Shown here: piece by piece, positions 63,869-64,000 of the stretch | How the letters are laid out: every line of letters starts with the position of its first letter | Numbering within the stretch: position 1 is the first letter of the stretch | From: Aliiroseovarius sp. F20344 | GTDB lineage: Bacteria; Pseudomonadota; Alphaproteobacteria; Rhodobacterales; Rhodobacteraceae | Direction of reading: 5' to 3' | DNA length: 64,000 nt | Assembly (NCBI RefSeq): GCF_023016155.1 | Contig: NZ_JALKBG010000008.1 | Coordinates: 1,056,501 to 1,120,500, forward strand | Made by a program: the position numbers and the translations under genes | Notes under the pieces: model-generated | What the model was told of the DNA's origin: nothing | The model's database searches: none | Seen by the model: the letters and a program-made list of their open reading frames with translations, nothing else

Positions 63869-63876
63869 TTGAGCGT

Positions 63877-64000
63877 ATGACACAGCACATCGTCATCGTC
63901 GAAGACGACCGGGTATCGCGCATGCGGTTGGCAGGGTATCTGCGCCAGCTGGGCTATCGTGTGTCTGAAACCGAAGACGCCGAGCAGATGGAACACCTGC
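63877..64000 (+). CDS. response regulator, probable TorR/DorR (5' part, runs off the window)
   Basis: An ATG at 63877 opens a frame that stays open to the window end (41 codons) and reads TQHIVIVEDDRVSRMRLAGY, then LRQLGYRVSETEDAEQ. This is the start of a receiver domain with the acidic pocket EDD. Its divergent position next to a TMAO/DMSO reductase gene matches TorR/DorR. The phospho-acceptor Asp lies beyond the window. Confidence 0.85.
   Translation, partial: MTQHIVIVEDDRVSRMRLAGYLRQLGYRVSETEDAEQMEHL

Noticed and set aside
1-64000. CRISPR arrays, insertion sequences and rRNA
   Set aside because: No regularly spaced repeats, transposase genes with terminal repeats, or rRNA signatures were seen.

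Overview
The window looks like a chromosomal segment of a Rhodobacteraceae (Roseobacter-group) alphaproteobacterium. The main reasons are the gene order dusB/nifR3-ntrB-ntrC-ntrY-ntrX-trkA-trkH-hfq-hflX, an adjacent sciP-ctrA pair with a CtrA box, a fused ispDF gene, LpxI instead of LpxH, a Cys-poor (non-zinc) HemB, and a TMAO/DMSO-type reductase. No tRNA, rRNA, insertion sequence or CRISPR array was recognised.

Layout. 0-3.3 kb: the end of an L,D-transpeptidase gene, then lpxD with its own acyl carrier protein and ketoacyl synthase. 3.3-11.4 kb: an IalB-like secreted protein, a gap with two candidate small RNAs on the minus strand, a HerA-like ATPase, a CNNM/CorC protein, an ammonium channel, and the ispDF-pgpA-cinA operon. 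11.6-23.7 kb: the nitrogen two-component systems, potassium uptake, Hfq and HflX. 23.7-34.1 kb: MscS, a penicillin-acylase-family enzyme, a hydroxyacid dehydrogenase, a SYLF lipoprotein, hemB, a DUF599 membrane protein and mfd. 34.3-40.7 kb: the envelope operon bamA-skp-fabZ-lpxA-lpxI-lpxB, with an intrinsic terminator lying over the start of skp. 40.7-47.5 kb: a DUF2059 protein, mnmA, sciP-ctrA, psuK-psuG and rpsB-tsf.

47.5-56.1 kb is looser and more accessory: aroQ translationally coupled to a LuxR-type regulator, a LysR regulator divergent from a secreted protein, an AEC transporter, an HxlR regulator divergent from two quinone-related enzymes, and a lone serine recombinase preceded by a large perfect inverted repeat. 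Several 300-400 bp gaps there hold no recognisable gene.

56.1-63.8 kb is one minus-strand block. A TMAO/DMSO reductase with a fused C-terminal c-type haem site is followed by moeA, a DUF2478 gene, moaA, moaD, moeB, moaC and mog, so cofactor synthesis sits behind the enzyme that uses it. A response regulator (TorR/DorR-like) starts divergently and runs off the right end.

The strongest leads are the anti-Shine-Dalgarno small RNA near 4.4 kb, the reductase-haem fusion and its molybdenum-cofactor operon with DUF2478, the bamA/skp attenuator, the degenerate NtrC ATPase, and the recombinase with its 51-bp inverted-repeat site. All of this comes from reading the sequence; no database search was run.
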